NCBI GenBank assembly: GCA_964452085.1
Contig: CAYVKL010000008.1
Location: 44,173-108,172, forward strand
DNA: 64,000 bases
Direction of reading: 5' to 3'
Source of the DNA: Methanobacterium sp964452085
GTDB lineage: Archaea; Methanobacteriota; Methanobacteria; Methanobacteriales; Methanobacteriaceae
Shown here piece by piece: positions 19,735 through 28,302 of this stretch (positions are counted from its first letter, which is position 1; every line of letters begins with the position of its first letter). The notes under the pieces are model-generated. The model worked only from the letters and a program-made list of their open reading frames with translations. It was not told where the DNA came from and ran no database searches. A program made the translations under genes and the position numbers.

Positions 19735-20391
19735 TTAAACAATACTTGCAATTGCCCGGCAGAGTTCAGGAACTCTGGTAATGGTGATGGTTACGCTTCC
19801 ATCAGCATTTACAACAATTACTTCTTCTTCATAAATTGGTTCCTGTTCAGATGTGTCAATTGCCTGTATTTTTGCCAGTTCTTCATTTGTAGTTGCTATG
19901 TAGACTGTGGTTTCTGTAATGTTTGAGGGTAGCTGGTAGATAGGCACTGGATTATAAGTTACATTGGTTAATTTGTCGTTTGCTGTGGGGTATTTGTTAT
20001 TTGACCATCCTTGGAATTCTATATTAAGGATTCCATTACCACCGGCTGTGGTGTTGAAAAGACCTTTCCATGATTGGATTCGAATAGTGGTTCCAGCGGG
20101 TAAAGGTGCGTTACCGTATCCTAAGAGCTGTGATAGATCGATAGTGGCGTTACTGTTGGGTTTTACAAAGGCATCTGCCCAGATAGTCATGTTAGTACCG
20201 TTTTTATGGGTGGCGTTGGCAACCATTTCCACTTGCACCCAGGTGGTACCATTGTTGATAATGGCTAATTTGGTGCTTTTATCGTTTACATTGTTATTGG
20301 TGTTATTGTTATTATTGTTAGAGCATCCTGATACAGCCACAACCACTATGACTACTGCAAAGATTGCCAATAATCCTAAATTTTTTCTCAT
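19735..20391 (-). CDS. Predicted lipoprotein with Asn-rich linker
   Basis: A protein of 218 residues. The N-terminal helix ends in a lipobox (VSGC), directly followed by an Asn-rich linker (SNNNNNNTNNNVND), so the mature protein is probably tethered to the outside of the membrane. The body carries sequons and a segment NNGTTWVQVEMVANATH that suggests a beta-sandwich. Its ribosome site AGGAGTGGT overlaps the stop codon of the small Thr-rich gene just upstream, only 12 bases away, so the two are co-transcribed. Function unknown. Confidence 0.75.
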   Translation of the reverse strand: MRKNLGLLAIFAVVIVVVAVSGCSNNNNNNTNNNVNDKSTKLAIINNGTTWVQVEMVANATHKNGTNMTIWADAFVKPNSNATIDLSQLLGYGNAPLPAGTTIRIQSWKGLFNTTAGGNGILNIEFQGWSNNKYPTANDKLTNVTYNPVPIYQLPSNITETTVYIATTNEELAKIQAIDTSEQEPIYEEEVIVVNADGSVTITITRVPELCRAIASIV

Positions 20392-20403
20392 TTTTGACCA
20401 CTC

Positions 20404-20697
20404 CTAGAATATAGTAACAACTTTGTAGGTTACTACTGCACCAAAGACAAATAGCAATGGCAGTATAGCTACATTAGAGCTGTTAATGAAAGTGTTTATT
20501 TTATTATTTTTGTGGGCCTCAGAGCTTAAAATCTCCTTGAGGGCCAAAAACGCGATAAGAGCCACCACAGCAATTAAACTGTAGCCCAAAATATCTGCAG
20601 AGGTCACCGCGGTGGTTACCGTGGTAGCAGCCGTTGCAGAAGTGGCAGCAGTGGTGGTGGTGGTTGTAGTTGTGGTTGTTGTAACAGTCGAAATCAT
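20404..20697 (-). CDS. Small Thr-rich membrane protein
   Basis: A protein of 97 residues. Residues 3-34 are almost only Thr, Ala and Val (a run of eleven threonines), followed by two hydrophobic helices (SLIAVVALIAFLALKEIL and NVAILPLLFVFGAVVTYKVV). The Thr-rich N-terminus could be an extracellular O-glycosylated stem. A GAAGGT ribosome site precedes the ATG and a TATA-like AAAATATATAAC lies near 20738-20752 on the minus strand. It is the first gene of an operon with the lipoprotein gene. Not recognised as a named family. Confidence 0.65.
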   Translation of the reverse strand: MISTVTTTTTTTTTTTAATSATAATTVTTAVTSADILGYSLIAVVALIAFLALKEILSSEAHKNNKINTFINSSNVAILPLLFVFGAVVTYKVVTIF

Positions 20698-21030
20698 AAT
20701 TATACCTTCTTATTTACAGTAAGACTTCTTTTTTTCATGTTATATATTTTTTTCCTAATGAGTGACAATATCCCATACTAATAACAATTTTCTTAATAAA
20801 ATGTTATTAAGACGTTATCTAATGGGTTATGAATTAATTCTAGCATGTTTATTATCTTACTTACTATAAATAAGCTTTACCAATTTTTTTTAACATGTGC
20901 TTGGTTTAATGGTCAAATTTGAAACCATTTTATATTATAATTCATGCCACTTTTCCAATTGGTTATAAAATTCTGGATGTTACTTTCAAATCCAAAATAT
21001 ATCTTTCTTAAATGTTGTTCATCACTGATT
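20698..21030. other. Intergenic region with promoter of the small membrane protein operon
   Basis: About 330 AT-rich bases. A TATA-like stretch (minus strand, 20738-20752) can serve the 20697 gene. I see no ORF or RNA gene in the rest. Confidence 0.45.
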
Positions 21031-23091
21031 TTATTGTATGTTCAACCAAAGATGCAGAGATCGGTAAGGATTTACCTCATCAGGTAATTTGTACAGTATG
21101 AATTCCATCTTCTTCTGACCAGTAGCACCAGCAGTGAAATTAAAGGGTATTTCCACCTTCTGATTATTGTTCAGGGTTATGGTATCATTCTTTAAGGTAT
21201 TGTTGCCATTGATCTTAACCACCACCCGATAGTCCTGGGTGGCGTATTCATGATTAACCACTCCGATTATGACATTACCAGTCTGGCCAACGGTTAGGTT
21301 AGTGGGATAGTTACTGGCAGTTCCGTTGGGTCCAATGATGTAGAATTCAGTGAATTTTTCTCCCTCTTTGGGAGTTACAATAATATAAACTGTGGCAACA
21401 ATTGCCAAAACTATGCAGATAATTAGTATAATGGATAATGCTTTTTCCCATCTTGAACCATCAAAGAATCTCTTCAGATCGGTCTCAGAATCTGCTGTAA
21501 TTTCTGCATCCTCTTTTTTTTCAGGTTCACCTATCTTCTTTAGAACACTAAATGGGTCTTTCTTTTCCGTTGGTTTTAATTCTTTTTCTTCTAGTTCTTC
21601 CAAGGGGGATTCTTCTGGTAATTTCTCTTCAGCAAGAACACCTTCTTCAGAGTAGTCTTCAATAGGAACCTTTTCTTCAGGGGGAATTTCATCATCTTCC
21701 CCTTGTGGGGTGCGCCATTTACGCAGGAATGCACCAACTACCAGTACTATGGATGCTATGAACAGTATCTGAATACAGAATGATGGCATTGATGGTAGTA
21801 ACTGCATGGAACATGCAAGGAAAGAGAATACAAATAGGATAAATGCAATTAACCCACTGGCTAAAATAAGATTCCTTGTACTTGCCCGGGATTTATCTGG
21901 GAAGATGATGGTTATGGCTGCATAACCCAGGATGAACAAGAGTAGAATGAAAAAGATGATTGAAGTTGAAGTGGTTTTTAAGGGATTGAAGTAAAGGAAT
22001 AAGAGTGAAATTCCACTTAAAAATAGGATTAGCAAAAGATCCCAGTATTTAAAACCAGGCTTTTTTTCTGGAGGTTCTTCCATCCATACTGGTTTATCCA
22101 TTTCCTGTTCATAATCAGAAGGAGTTGAATCAGTTTTTATTGGTTCATCAACCCTTAATGGGTAATGTTCTGCAGGTGCCTCCTCATATTTTCTCTGAAT
22201 CCGCTCATACTGGAGGGGTTTTTGTTTCTTTAAGTTTTCTCTCCAGGATTCATACTCCTCATCAAATTCGTCTTTATCAGGGGTTGGTTCTGGAGATTCC
22301 TCATCAATTTCTGGGTAAAAATCTTTTTCAGGGTAAATATATTCATCTTCTTCAGGATGGGCCCCTTCTTGATATGCATCATCCTGTTCTTCAGGGGGTT
22401 CTTCGTCATCTTCATAACCCTCTTCAGAAGGAGTTTCTTCAACTTTATAACCCTGTTCTACCGGGCTGTCTTCCTCATTGTGATCCGGGTATATATATTC
22501 TTCCTCATCTTCGGGGTAAACTTCTTCTTCTCTTTTGTCTTCTGTTTCCTCGTCTTCAGGATATATTTCCTCATCTTCGTGAGTTTCCTCCTGATCATCG
22601 TAAGATGTATCCAGATGTTCCAGTAAATATTCATCTTCATGTTCTTCAGTGGGCTGCTGGCGCATTAGAGCTGCTCTCTCAATGGCCTCTTCCAGTGTTA
22701 GCTGGGTTTCCCTATCTTTAAGTTCTTCTCCTTCATCCATACTGGGCCTGCGAATCATGGCCAGTAAGGCTAGGATGGTGGCTAAAATGAATAATATATT
22801 ATTCAGGTTGTTAGTGACTGATCCCAGGTTCTGGGAATTTAAAATCATTGGTAAAAATAACAGGAAAAAGAGCCCTAAGACAAATCCCAGACCTGTACGC
22901 ATTCCCCAACTCATTTTCTCATCAGTGGGCCAGATAAGGGTTATAATGGAATATCCAGGTAAGAAAAGGATTAAAATAATTGAGATAAATGTAAATAGAT
23001 AACCCTGGAATAGTTGTAACCAGCTTAGTAGAAGAACTACTATGCTGAGGATGATTACAAGTATGAGGTCTATCTGTGATGAGAGTTTCAT
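21031..23091 (-). CDS. DUF1616 family membrane protein with long acidic insert
   Basis: A membrane protein of 686 residues. An N-terminal DUF1616 hydrophobic block (FLPGYSIITLIWPTDEKMSW) is followed by a charged region of about 200 residues with repeats such as YPEDEE, EEYIYPD and YEDDEEPPEE. A second hydrophobic block resembles the first (ILGYAAITIIFPDKSRAS), then a further acidic linker, a last helix, and the extracellular DUF1616 end (KEGEKFTEFYIIGPNGTASN). The first block is thus partly duplicated. DUF1616 proteins are common in methanogens, often near surface or S-layer genes; function unproven. ATG 23091 gives a normal signal-anchor start; TTG 23142 adds 17 residues and overlaps a TATA-like sequence. 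Confidence 0.85.
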   Translation of the reverse strand: MKLSSQIDLILVIILSIVVLLLSWLQLFQGYLFTFISIILILFLPGYSIITLIWPTDEKMSWGMRTGLGFVLGLFFLLFLPMILNSQNLGSVTNNLNNILFILATILALLAMIRRPSMDEGEELKDRETQLTLEEAIERAALMRQQPTEEHEDEYLLEHLDTSYDDQEETHEDEEIYPEDEETEDKREEEVYPEDEEEYIYPDHNEEDSPVEQGYKVEETPSEEGYEDDEEPPEEQDDAYQEGAHPEEDEYIYPEKDFYPEIDEESPEPTPDKDEFDEEYESWRENLKKQKPLQYERIQRKYEEAPAEHYPLRVDEPIKTDSTPSDYEQEMDKPVWMEEPPEKKPGFKYWDLLLILFLSGISLLFLYFNPLKTTSTSIIFFILLLFILGYAAITIIFPDKSRASTRNLILASGLIAFILFVFSFLACSMQLLPSMPSFCIQILFIASIVLVVGAFLRKWRTPQGEDDEIPPEEKVPIEDYSEEGVLAEEKLPEESPLEELEEKELKPTEKKDPFSVLKKIGEPEKKEDAEITADSETDLKRFFDGSRWEKALSIILIICIVLAIVATVYIIVTPKEGEKFTEFYIIGPNGTASNYPTNLTVGQTGNVIIGVVNHEYATQDYRVVVKINGNNTLKNDTITLNNNQKVEIPFNFTAGATGQKKMEFILYKLPDEVNPYRSLHLWLNIQ

Positions 23092-23276
23092 AAATTGTGT
23101 TGGGGGGAAGAGGTATAAATACTTAGTAATAGATAGTGACAATTCTCAAAAAATGATATGGTTGATATTAAACTATTATTTGATACTAATCATCAAGTTT
23201 GGAATATAAATTTTAATTATTATCAATTTAAAAACTATATTTATCAAGATTTTAGATTCATTTGGAGAAATTAAAT

Positions 23277-24215
23277 ATGTTCCATTATAAAGCATTTGGA
23301 CTGGAAATATCATCAGAAATTGAACTTCCAGGTATGATAGAAGGATCAAGTGATCCTGATATTGAGATTATTCAGGGAAAAGTCGACCCTTCCAGGGTAA
23401 CTGGTGCAGATGTGGAAGGTCCTAACTACTTGGTTACGGGTAGTGATGTGTATTTATGGTGGGATGACATTGGAAAGGTGCAGATCAGTGGGGGAAAACG
23501 TGTAATTGTGGAGCCCATTGCAGATCTGGAGGGTGCTGATGAGATCAATTTGATCCCTTTTCTACTGGGGCCAGTTATGGCATTATTATTACATCAGCAG
23601 GGTTTTTTAGTGCTGCACGGTAGTTCAGTTAAGGTAAATGAGGTGGCAGTTGCCTTTTTAGGTTATCGTGGTAATGGTAAGTCAACCACAGCCATCAACC
23701 TTTATAAAGATGGTTATCCTCTGGTGACTGATGATATTCTGGCCATAAAATTCAATGATGATGGTTCGCCAGTAGTTTATCCGGGTTATCCTCATGTACG
23801 TTTAAATGAAGACTCTTATAACCAGGTTAAGGATAAAACTGATATTCTAACTCCCATAAGGACCATTGTGGGGAAGGTTTTCTGTGATGCTTCACATGGT
23901 TTTTCCACAGAACCCGTAACTTTAAAGAGGATTTATATAATTGAAAAAGTTGATGAAGATGATTTGGAAGTCTTTGAAGCTGAATCCTTTAAGGCTAATA
24001 TATCTGCTTTAAGGTCTCAGGAGAATTTAATTGATCTCATTAGACACTCCACAGCCAACCGGATTTTCCAGCACACTAGTCAGCGGGAGAATCTTATCAA
24101 CTGTGCTCAGCTGGTTAATAAGGTAAAAGTGCAGAAGTTGGAATTAACCCATTCCTTTGAAAATATTCATGAACTGGTGCAGACTATTGAAAAGGACCTT
24201 GAAAGTGAGAATTGA
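23277..24215 (+). CDS. HPr-kinase-like protein (candidate lasso-peptide tailoring kinase)
   Basis: A protein of 312 residues of the HprK/PckA-like P-loop group found in lasso and other peptide clusters. It has the LVLHGSSV strand (111-118) and a Walker A loop GYRGNGKST (129-137), then VTDD near residue 155. It lacks the N-terminal regulatory domain of true HPr kinase, and archaea have no PTS HPr, so a peptide substrate is more likely. In paeninodin-type clusters such kinases phosphorylate the C-terminal residue of the precursor; here the precursor ends in Pro-Ser-Thr. ATG 23277 has GGAG about 9 bases upstream and is preferred over TTG 23262. It is the first pathway gene, about 1.5 kb before B1. 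Confidence 0.8.
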   Translation: MFHYKAFGLEISSEIELPGMIEGSSDPDIEIIQGKVDPSRVTGADVEGPNYLVTGSDVYLWWDDIGKVQISGGKRVIVEPIADLEGADEINLIPFLLGPVMALLLHQQGFLVLHGSSVKVNEVAVAFLGYRGNGKSTTAINLYKDGYPLVTDDILAIKFNDDGSPVVYPGYPHVRLNEDSYNQVKDKTDILTPIRTIVGKVFCDASHGFSTEPVTLKRIYIIEKVDEDDLEVFEAESFKANISALRSQENLIDLIRHSTANRIFQHTSQRENLINCAQLVNKVKVQKLELTHSFENIHELVQTIEKDLESEN

Positions 24216-24310
24216 TTTTTTTTGAGAGGTTTTTAAAATATTTGAGAGTTAATAAATTATCTCTATAAAATTAGTTTTTTTTTATTAACAATATGGTTTT
24301 CGGCGATATT

Positions 24311-24334
24311 TTTTGTTCCAAAATGGGAACAAAA
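24311..24334. other. Inverted repeat TTTTGTTCC/GGAACAAAA
   Basis: Two perfect 9-base arms (24311-24319 and 24326-24334) flank a 6-base loop, 96 bases after the kinase stop codon. It may be a terminator hairpin or a regulator site. The region 24216-24600 otherwise holds the operators and TATA box of the next gene and no ORF. Confidence 0.5.
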
Positions 24335-24476
24335 TTTGGAAAATATCTATAAAAAATCCTTTTTAAAAAGTTTAATTTTTTATTTAATTATCGATTATTA
24401 CTTTTCATGGCATTATATGCTTATATAAATATCATTGGATTATTATACTCATTTAACGACGAAAAAACCACATTTT

Positions 24477-24492
24477 TGTGAGTTATCTCACA
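24477..24492. promoter_or_regulatory. Palindromic operator TGTGA-GTTATC-TCACA
   Basis: A perfect TGTGA-N6-TCACA palindrome, 22 bases (two helical turns) before a second copy at 24499. Both lie directly upstream of the TATA box of the beta-helix protein gene. The same palindrome recurs in the 32.5-32.8 kb promoter region. Confidence 0.65.
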
Positions 24493-24498
24493 CTAGTT

Positions 24499-24514
24499 TG
24501 TGACCTATTTCACT
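24499..24514. promoter_or_regulatory. Palindromic operator TGTGA-CCTATT-TCACT
   Basis: Second tandem site, 9 of 10 consensus positions. It ends 6 bases before the TATA box at 24521, so a bound regulator would touch the BRE/TFB region. Confidence 0.6.
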
Positions 24515-24520
24515 AAAATC

Positions 24521-24528
24521 TTTATAAA
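24521..24528 (+). promoter_or_regulatory. TATA box TTTATAAA
   Basis: Consensus archaeal TATA box about 80 bases before ATG 24601, immediately downstream of two TGTGA-N6-TCAC palindromes. The arrangement TCAC-N7-TTTATAAAT is repeated near 32529-32548. Confidence 0.6.
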
Positions 24529-24600
24529 TTATAACCGATTGTGAAACAGTGTATGGTATAGAGAATGAATTTTGATAAAATTTAAGGAAGGTGAGAAAAA

Positions 24601-25356
24601 ATGAACATGACTGAAAATCTGCAAATGAAACTTACCTTACTTGTGTTCACCCTCCTCATTGCACTGGCATTCACGGGGGCGGCTTCAGCCAGTTTAGTAC
24701 CAACTGAAGAAATGTTAAGCACAGGTCCCATTGTAGTAGAAACAGGAACTATGTTTAACGGACCAACTGCCATACAAGACGCAATTGATCATGTGTATAC
24801 TGAAAATGGACAGCATATACAAGTAGAAACCGGATATTACTATGAAAATATAGTTGTATCTAAAGATCTTACCATAACTGGTAACAGTCAAAACCCTGCT
24901 GATACTGTCATTGAATCCGCTAGTGCTGAAGGAACTGTAATAGTACCTGAGGGTGTTAATGTGGTTCTGGAAAATATGAGCATCTTAAATGTAAATGTAT
25001 ATCCCATAGTTAACAACGGACAACTAACTCTAATCAACTGCATGGTAAACAATGATTACTATGCCAATGAAGTTATGGTAATACAGGGTGGAGCAGCAGG
25101 TGATTCTCCGGAATCAACTGGCACAACCACAGAAACCATGACCACTAGCGCACTTCCTGGCACAAGTTTTGAATCCAGCACTCCAGACAGCAACCCAGAA
25201 ACAGAACCCACAACAGGAACTGGAACAGATACCACAAGTACCGACGAATCTGAGGATACAACTGGAACCTCTGATCCTGGAATACCATTAGCCTCTCTTG
25301 CATCTGGAATGTTAATGGTAATGGGTGGGACCGTAGTATCCAAAAAACACCATTAA
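24601..25356 (+). CDS. Secreted beta-helix-type protein with C-terminal hydrophobic anchor
   Basis: A protein of 251 residues. Signal peptide near residues 7-31 (LTLLVFTLLIALAFTGAASA). Residues 55-155 look like a short parallel beta-helix (AIQDAIDHVYTENGQHIQVE, DLTITGNSQNPADTVIESAS). A Thr/Ser/Glu-rich stalk of about 60 residues follows, then a short hydrophobic segment (GIPLASLASGMLMVMGGTVV) and a basic tail SKKHH, the layout of a surface-anchored or sorted protein. Strong ribosome site GGAAGGTGAG. It lies between the kinase and B1 genes of the lasso set and is controlled by two palindromic operators; whether it works with the pathway is unknown. Confidence 0.8.
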   Translation: MNMTENLQMKLTLLVFTLLIALAFTGAASASLVPTEEMLSTGPIVVETGTMFNGPTAIQDAIDHVYTENGQHIQVETGYYYENIVVSKDLTITGNSQNPADTVIESASAEGTVIVPEGVNVVLENMSILNVNVYPIVNNGQLTLINCMVNNDYYANEVMVIQGGAAGDSPESTGTTTETMTTSALPGTSFESSTPDSNPETEPTTGTGTDTTSTDESEDTTGTSDPGIPLASLASGMLMVMGGTVVSKKHH

Positions 25357-25719
25357 AAACCATTTTTTTTATTTTTTCTAATTTTTCTACTTTTTTTTAA
25401 CAATCTTTTTCTCCAATCATCTTAACTATTCATTTAATATCAGATATGTCATAAATTCCTATTTTACCTGCATGAAAAACATTCTTGACCGCACAGACAA
25501 GATATATTTAGGATGAATTTGAAACTAAAAAATACAATTCATGTATAAATTCAATTTTTAAAGCTATAAAAAATCTATTTAATTAAAATCTAAATATTTT
25601 CCAATTTAAAGTTAAAAACACCAAATGGCTGATAAAAAAGGATTGGGATTGTTAAAATATCAATTAAACAATTTATATTATTTTGAAAGATATATTTTGG
25701 GTATATGGAGATGAAATAA
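25357..25719. other. Intergenic region before the B1 gene
   Basis: Starts with long T-tracts (25361-25397) that fit a terminator. The rest is AT-rich. A 29-codon ORF at 25625-25714 has no lasso-precursor features and is not called. No TGTGA palindrome is seen here. Confidence 0.45.
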
Positions 25720-26004
25720 ATGGAATTATCAGGTTCAACAATTATAACCGTAAGTAAAGATTACGTATACTGCAATGTGGAAGATGAAATGGTTCTATTG
25801 GGAATGGAAGATGGAATATACTATGGATTAAACCCGGTGGGTGCCTTCATCTGGGAGCAGATAAAGGAGCCTAAAACTGTGAATGAGGTTAGGGATGCTA
25901 TTTTAAAAGAGTATGATGTTGAAAAAGAAGAATGTTCACAAGATTTATTTGAATTACTCCATGAACTAGCTGAAAAAGGGTTAATTATAGTGGATGACGA
26001 TTGA
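25720..26004 (+). CDS. PqqD-like peptide recognition protein (lasso B1/RRE)
   Basis: A protein of 94 residues of the PqqD fold, the RiPP recognition element that binds the leader of a precursor peptide and presents it to the processing enzymes. Typical features: two N-terminal strands, the GIYYGLNPVGAFIWEQI segment (residues 30-46), which is the family signature, and C-terminal helices ending ELAEKGLIIVDDD. Stand-alone B1 proteins of this length go with a separate B2 protease, which is present at 32853. A GGAG site is 9 bases before the ATG. It is 65 bases before the cyclase gene and probably co-transcribed with it. Confidence 0.9.
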   Translation: MELSGSTIITVSKDYVYCNVEDEMVLLGMEDGIYYGLNPVGAFIWEQIKEPKTVNEVRDAILKEYDVEKEECSQDLFELLHELAEKGLIIVDDD

Positions 26005-26069
26005 TTTTCCAATTTATAATATATGATAGATTTTTTTAATTTAATTTTTATTTGTAATTAGTGGTTTTC

Positions 26070-27983
26070 ATGAGCGGAATAACTGGAATCTTCAGAAGGG
26101 ATGGGAAGGATGTTGATCCTGCTGACATCAAGAAGATGAATGATAAAATAGCCCATAGGGGTCCAGATGGATCTAAAATATGGTGTGAAGGACCAATTGC
26201 ATTTGGCCATCAGATGCTCTACACAACTCCTGAATCACTCCACGAGGAACTACCTTTTGAAGATGAAGATTCAGGGCTAGTTATCACTGCGGATGCACGT
26301 ATTGATAATAGAAAAGAATTAGCACCCAAATTAGGTATTGAAGATAATGAATATGTTTCAGATAGTTACTTTATTCTAAAAGCTTATGAGAAATGGGGTG
26401 AGAAGTGTCCGGATGAGTTGTTGGGAGATTTTGCTTTTGTTATATGGGATAAAAATCAAAATAAATTATTTTGTGCTAGGGATCATATGGGAGTTAAACC
26501 TTTTTATTATTATTTGTCCGAGGATGCTTTTTTCTTTTCTAGTGAGATTAAAACACTGTTCATTGTTCCAGAAGTGCCTTATATGTTAAATGAAAAGAAA
26601 TTAGCATTTCATTTATTGATCGTTCACACAGATGACAATTTAACATTTTACGAGAATATATTATCTTTGGAGGCAGCCCACTATTTTAGCTTGACAATGA
26701 GTAAAGATGAAAAGAATCAATACTGGAAACTTGACAAAGATTACAGAATTGATTTAGATTCAGAACAAGAATATATCAAGAATTTTCGCGAAATTTTTGA
26801 AGAAGCAGTACTTTGTCGTTTAAGAACTGAATTCAATATTGGATTTGAATTGAGTGGGGGTTTAGATTCGTCATCTATTGTATGTATGGCTCATAGAATT
26901 CTGAATAAGGATCCTTATAAAAAAATTAATATTAATACATATTCATTAGTTTTTGATAATTTGCCGCAAGTTGATGAACAATTTTATATTGACAAAGTTA
27001 TTGAAAGTTATGACGATATTATTCCACATAAAATACGTAGTGACAACATAAACCCATTAGATAATATTGATGACATTTTATGGCAACAAGAAGTGCCTTT
27101 TTATACAATTAATATGTCAATATTTTGGAATCTATATAATCAAATGACAAAAGATAAAATAAGAATTGTTTTCTCGGGTAGTGGGGGTGATGAAACAGTA
27201 ATTTCTTACGAAAAAAATTATTTGTATGATCTTGCTTCTAAAATGCAATGGATAAAATTATTTAGAGAAGTAAATGGTTATTCAAAACGTTCTAATAAGA
27301 GTCGATTTCATGTCATTTTTTACCATATTATCATTTATTTTATCCCGACTTATTTAAAGAATCTTTATAAAAAAGTTACTCAGGATGAAAAGAATAAAAA
27401 AAATAACTTCATTTTAAATGAAGATTTTGTAAATAAGGTAGGTGGTAAAGAATATTTAGAGACATTTCAATATGAATCGCTTATAAAGGATATAAAAACG
27501 TTTAGAGACTTTCATTATTTTGCAATTAATAATAGTGCTAGACAAATGGCATTAGAAATGATGGATCTTAAGGCTTCATATTTCTCTATAGAAACACGGT
27601 ATCCTTTTTTTGATAAGAGGCTTATTGAATTTTGTTATGCAATTCCTGATGAAATGAAATTCCATTTTGGATGGAACAGATATATATTACGAGTTTCTAT
27701 GGAAAATATTTTACCATTATCTATTCAGTGGCGTCCATTTAAAAAATTTTTTGATCCATTACTTAAAAAAAATCTATTATTATTTGAAAAAAATAGATTA
27801 GACAATATTTTTAAAAAGGATTCATTATTAGAACAATATATTGATTTGAGAATAATCAGAAAAATCTATAAAAACTTTAGTTCTGGATTATCTTATAAAG
27901 AACAAAACAATTTGTGGATTGTAATAATTGTTTATATATGGTTAGTTCTATTTTTCTTAAAAAATAAAAAAATTCAAAAATAA
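26070..27983 (+). CDS. Asparagine-synthetase-like lasso macrolactam synthetase (C protein)
   Basis: A protein of 637 residues. The N-terminal glutaminase-type domain begins MSGITGIF with Ser in place of the nucleophilic Cys2, so it cannot release ammonia from glutamine, as expected for lasso cyclases. The ATP-pyrophosphatase domain has the PP-loop ELSGGLDSSSIV near residues 259-270 and FSGSGGDE near 370. Such enzymes adenylate an Asp or Glu side chain of the precursor and close the ring onto the free N-terminus. ATG 26070 is chosen because it restores the conserved N-terminus; GTG 26061 adds three residues. Neighbour of B1 upstream and of the convergent precursor gene downstream, 8 bases between stop codons. 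Ordinary AsnB is less likely given Ser2 and the context. Confidence 0.87.
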   Translation: MSGITGIFRRDGKDVDPADIKKMNDKIAHRGPDGSKIWCEGPIAFGHQMLYTTPESLHEELPFEDEDSGLVITADARIDNRKELAPKLGIEDNEYVSDSYFILKAYEKWGEKCPDELLGDFAFVIWDKNQNKLFCARDHMGVKPFYYYLSEDAFFFSSEIKTLFIVPEVPYMLNEKKLAFHLLIVHTDDNLTFYENILSLEAAHYFSLTMSKDEKNQYWKLDKDYRIDLDSEQEYIKNFREIFEEAVLCRLRTEFNIGFELSGGLDSSSIVCMAHRILNKDPYKKININTYSLVFDNLPQVDEQFYIDKVIESYDDIIPHKIRSDNINPLDNIDDILWQQEVPFYTINMSIFWNLYNQMTKDKIRIVFSGSGGDETVISYEKNYLYDLASKMQWIKLFREVNGYSKRSNKSRFHVIFYHIIIYFIPTYLKNLYKKVTQDEKNKKNNFILNEDFVNKVGGKEYLETFQYESLIKDIKTFRDFHYFAINNSARQMALEMMDLKASYFSIETRYPFFDKRLIEFCYAIPDEMKFHFGWNRYILRVSMENILPLSIQWRPFKKFFDPLLKKNLLLFEKNRLDNIFKKDSLLEQYIDLRIIRKIYKNFSSGLSYKEQNNLWIVIIVYIWLVLFFLKNKKIQK

Positions 27984-27991
27984 AATGGTTT

Positions 27992-28117
27992 TTAAGTTGA
28001 CGGATAAGTGAAAGTCTCCCCATCATTTGGACCAGTTGTTCCAGTTGATTTCGTAATACTCTGTAAATCACCATGAATTACTATTTCAGGTTTTTTGTAC
28101 TGTCTTTTTTTATTCAT
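27992..28117 (-). CDS. Candidate lasso-peptide precursor (41 residues)
   Basis: A small gene on the minus strand that ends 8 bases from the cyclase stop. It begins MNKKRQYKKPEIVIHGDL and continues QSITK, then STGTTGPNDGETFTYPST. The leader fits the lasso consensus YxxPx(L/I)xxxGxxxxxTx: Tyr7, Pro10, Ile12, Gly16, Thr22. Thr22 is the usual penultimate leader residue, so cleavage after Lys23 gives an 18-residue core with Ser1 and Asp9, allowing a nine-membered ring. If Gly26 is residue 1, Asp7 or Glu9 could close the ring. Phe36 and Tyr38 are possible plugs. Ser40-Thr41 at the end are possible targets of the cluster kinase. GAGGT at 28124-28128 is 6 bases before the ATG. Confidence 0.8.
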   Translation of the reverse strand: MNKKRQYKKPEIVIHGDLQSITKSTGTTGPNDGETFTYPST

Positions 28118-28148
28118 GAGCATACCTCAAATTTGCCTCGATTTTTTC

Positions 28149-28162
28149 TTATATCATATATT
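28149..28162 (-). promoter_or_regulatory. Candidate TATA box of the lasso precursor gene
   Basis: AATATATGATATAA on the minus strand, 32-45 bases before the precursor ATG. It implies a very short leader that still contains the GAGGT ribosome site. The rest of 28118-28302 shows no ORF and no TGTGA palindrome. Confidence 0.45.
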
Positions 28163-28302
28163 CTTTACTTGGGTTGTTCCCCATTTAGAAGGATAATATT
28201 TACCTTGTCATAGTATCTCTATTTTGACATATATTATGTTTTAGCTTTAATCACATACCAAAGAAGATAATAAAAAAAGAATAAATAATGGATTTGGAAG
28301 TT

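Noticed and set aside
22125..23002. Plus-strand ORFs of up to 198 codons opposite the DUF1616 gene
   Set aside because: They mirror the Glu/Asp-rich repeat codons on the other strand; no domain or ribosome site supports them.
25625..25714. 29-codon ORF before the B1 gene as a second lasso precursor
   Set aside because: It lacks the Tyr-Pro-Gly-Thr leader pattern and an Asp or Glu at ring position 7-9.
26070..27983. Housekeeping asparagine synthetase (AsnB)
   Set aside because: Ser replaces the catalytic Cys2, and B1 and precursor genes flank it.
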